A stretch of DNA of 14,892 nt. Source: Rhodospirillales bacterium (GTDB lineage Bacteria; Pseudomonadota; Alphaproteobacteria; Acetobacterales; Acetobacteraceae). Positions within the stretch are counted from its first letter, which is position 1. Each line of letters begins with the position of its first letter. Below are positions 13,649 through 14,892 of this stretch, in pieces. The stretch spans positions 1-14,892 of the forward strand of contig JAGXAV010000012.1 of assembly GCA_018971455.1 (NCBI GenBank), given 5' to 3'. The notes under the pieces were generated by a model. It saw only the letters and a program-made list of their open reading frames with translations. It made no database searches and was not told where the DNA came from. A program made the position numbers and the translations under genes.

Positions 13649-14892
13649 ATGACCAATGACAGTTTCCGCAAATCTGGGCAGTTTCTTATGAATGCCGCGC
13701 ACGGGCTTTCCCGGCGGCAGTTGCTTGGCACCGGTGTCGCCGCCGGCATGGCAGGCCTGGTCCGGCCGGTCTCCGCGCAGGCACAGACCAAGCCGCCGGC
13801 CCATCCGACGGGGCATGTGATCATCGGCTTCTCGCAGGAGCCGACGGTTTTCAATCCGCTGATGCCTCATATCGAGGTGGATCAGGGCATCTACTGGAAC
13901 CTGTTCAGCCCGCTCTGGATCGCCAATCAGAACGGCGAGATTGTGCCGCAGCTCGCCGCCGAGATGCCGACGGTTGCAAATGGCGGCCTGTCGAAGGATG
14001 GGTTGTCGTGGAAGGTGAAGCTGCGCCCCGGGGTGAAATGGCACGATGGCGCGCCGTTCACCGCCGATGATGTGAAGTTCACCTTCGAGCTTTTGAAGAA
14101 TCCGAAATTCCGCGCGTGGTCTCGTGGCGGATACGAGCTGATGGAAGATATCAAGGTGGAGAGTCCCACCGAGGTCTCCTGGAAGATATCGAAGCCGTTT
14201 GCGCCCTTCGTCTCCATCCTGAGCTGGACCTTCATCGTCCCCGCCCACATCCTCGGCAAGGCGGCCGACCCGAACACCTCGCCATTCAACAACGCGCCCG
14301 TCGGCACTGGCCCCTTCATGTGGAAGGAGCGTGTGCCCGGAGACCATATCACCCTTGCGGCGAATCCGCATTTCCTCGGCACCGGCCCCTATCTGGAAGA
14401 AGTCATCTTCAAATACATTCCAGATCTGACGGTCATGTTCACGCAGTTCCAGACCGGCGCGATTGATTACATCGGTCTTCAGGGCATCACCGCGGACCAT
14501 TACGGGCAGGCGAAGAAGCTGACGGACCGCAATGTTGTTGTCGGGCCGGCGCCTTTCATCGAGAGCATCATGCTCAACCTCTCGAAACCGCAATTCCAGG
14601 ACCGTGCGGTACGGCAGGCGCTCTATTACGGCATGGATAACAAATCCATCATCGAGCAAATCTACTACGGTTTGCCGAAGCCGACATCGACCTATCTGCC
14701 CACCCAGTCCTGGGCATTCAATCCGCATGTCGCGCCACATGCCTATGATCCGGCCAAAGCCAAGGCGACGCTTGATGCGGCGGGCTGGAAACCGGGTTCG
14801 GACGGGATTCGGGCAAAGGGTGGGGTGCGCCTCAGCTTCCAGAACTCCACCACTGCGGGCAACCATGTGCGCGAGCAGGCCCAGCAGCTTCT
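13649..14892 (+). CDS. ABC transporter family 5 solute-binding protein, Tat-exported (3' end outside window)
   Basis: This frame is open from an ATG at 13649 to the window end, giving 414 residues of a protein that normally exceeds 500. The N-terminus has a twin-arginine signal: SRRQLL at 21-26, a hydrophobic run (LGTGVAAGMAGLV) and a likely cleavage site near VSAQA (41-45). A folded protein is therefore exported to the periplasm. The mature part shows family 5 (peptide/nickel/opine, SBP_bac_5) features: the PQLAAE segment, LRPGVKWHDGAPFTADDVKFTFELL, VGTGPFMWKE, and later YDPAKAKATLDAAGW. AAGGAGGT (13637-13644) supports the start. Permease and ATPase genes are expected to follow beyond the window. 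In this gene neighbourhood it probably imports the nitrogen compound that the oxidases degrade. Ligands of this family range from peptides to opines and sugars, so the ligand is open. Confidence 0.9.
   Translation, partial: MTNDSFRKSGQFLMNAAHGLSRRQLLGTGVAAGMAGLVRPVSAQAQTKPPAHPTGHVIIGFSQEPTVFNPLMPHIEVDQGIYWNLFSPLWIANQNGEIVPQLAAEMPTVANGGLSKDGLSWKVKLRPGVKWHDGAPFTADDVKFTFELLKNPKFRAWSRGGYELMEDIKVESPTEVSWKISKPFAPFVSILSWTFIVPAHILGKAADPNTSPFNNAPVGTGPFMWKERVPGDHITLAANPHFLGTGPYLEEVIFKYIPDLTVMFTQFQTGAIDYIGLQGITADHYGQAKKLTDRNVVVGPAPFIESIMLNLSKPQFQDRAVRQALYYGMDNKSIIEQIYYGLPKPTSTYLPTQSWAFNPHVAPHAYDPAKAKATLDAAGWKPGSDGIRAKGGVRLSFQNSTTAGNHVREQAQQL

Noticed and set aside
13526..14866. A 446-codon minus-strand frame opposite the binding-protein gene
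   Set aside because: The plus strand has a perfect Shine-Dalgarno, a Tat signal and family 5 binding-protein motifs.

Overview
The window is GC-rich, densely packed bacterial DNA whose protein families and codon use suggest an alphaproteobacterium. The Rhodospirillales/Acetobacteraceae are one possibility, but that is a weak inference because no marker gene is present. I see fifteen protein genes, the first and last cut by the window edges, and no tRNA, rRNA, CRISPR array, transposase, phage gene or transcriptional regulator.

Layout. Positions 1-2345 (+) hold the tail of a flavin oxidoreductase, a two-domain GNAT acetyltransferase and an FAD-dependent DAO-family amine/amino-acid oxidoreductase (called DAO1 here). 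Positions 2365-3330 (-) hold a GhrA-like 2-hydroxyacid dehydrogenase. It diverges from a class III aminotransferase and an overlapping HAD-family hydrolase (3544-5629, +). Positions 5661-8435 (-) encode one complete three-subunit flavo-dehydrogenase: a DAO-type subunit, a small [2Fe-2S] protein, and an FAD/NAD-type subunit with a BFD-like iron-sulfur tail. This is the architecture of opine oxidases, D-hydroxyproline dehydrogenase and HCN synthase. Diverging from it, 8531-11989 (+) encodes a short-chain dehydrogenase followed by a second complete set of the same three subunit types, in a different order and joined by 4-nt stop/start overlaps. Positions 11978-13306 (-) encode a fourth DAO protein (DAO4), clearly a paralogue of DAO1. 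At 13649 (+) begins a Tat-exported family 5 solute-binding protein, probably the first gene of a peptide/opine-type ABC importer operon.

How it may work together (inference). The locus looks like a catabolic island for an N-substituted amino acid, amine, opine or betaine-like compound. The binding protein captures the substrate in the periplasm. The two heterotrimeric dehydrogenases and the DAO enzymes oxidise C-N bonds, releasing keto acids, aldehydes and primary amines. The aminotransferase, SDR and hydroxyacid dehydrogenase then process these products. The substrate cannot be read from the sequence. The most striking feature is two unlike heterotrimeric amine dehydrogenases transcribed back to back from one 95-bp region, flanked by two related stand-alone DAO enzymes.
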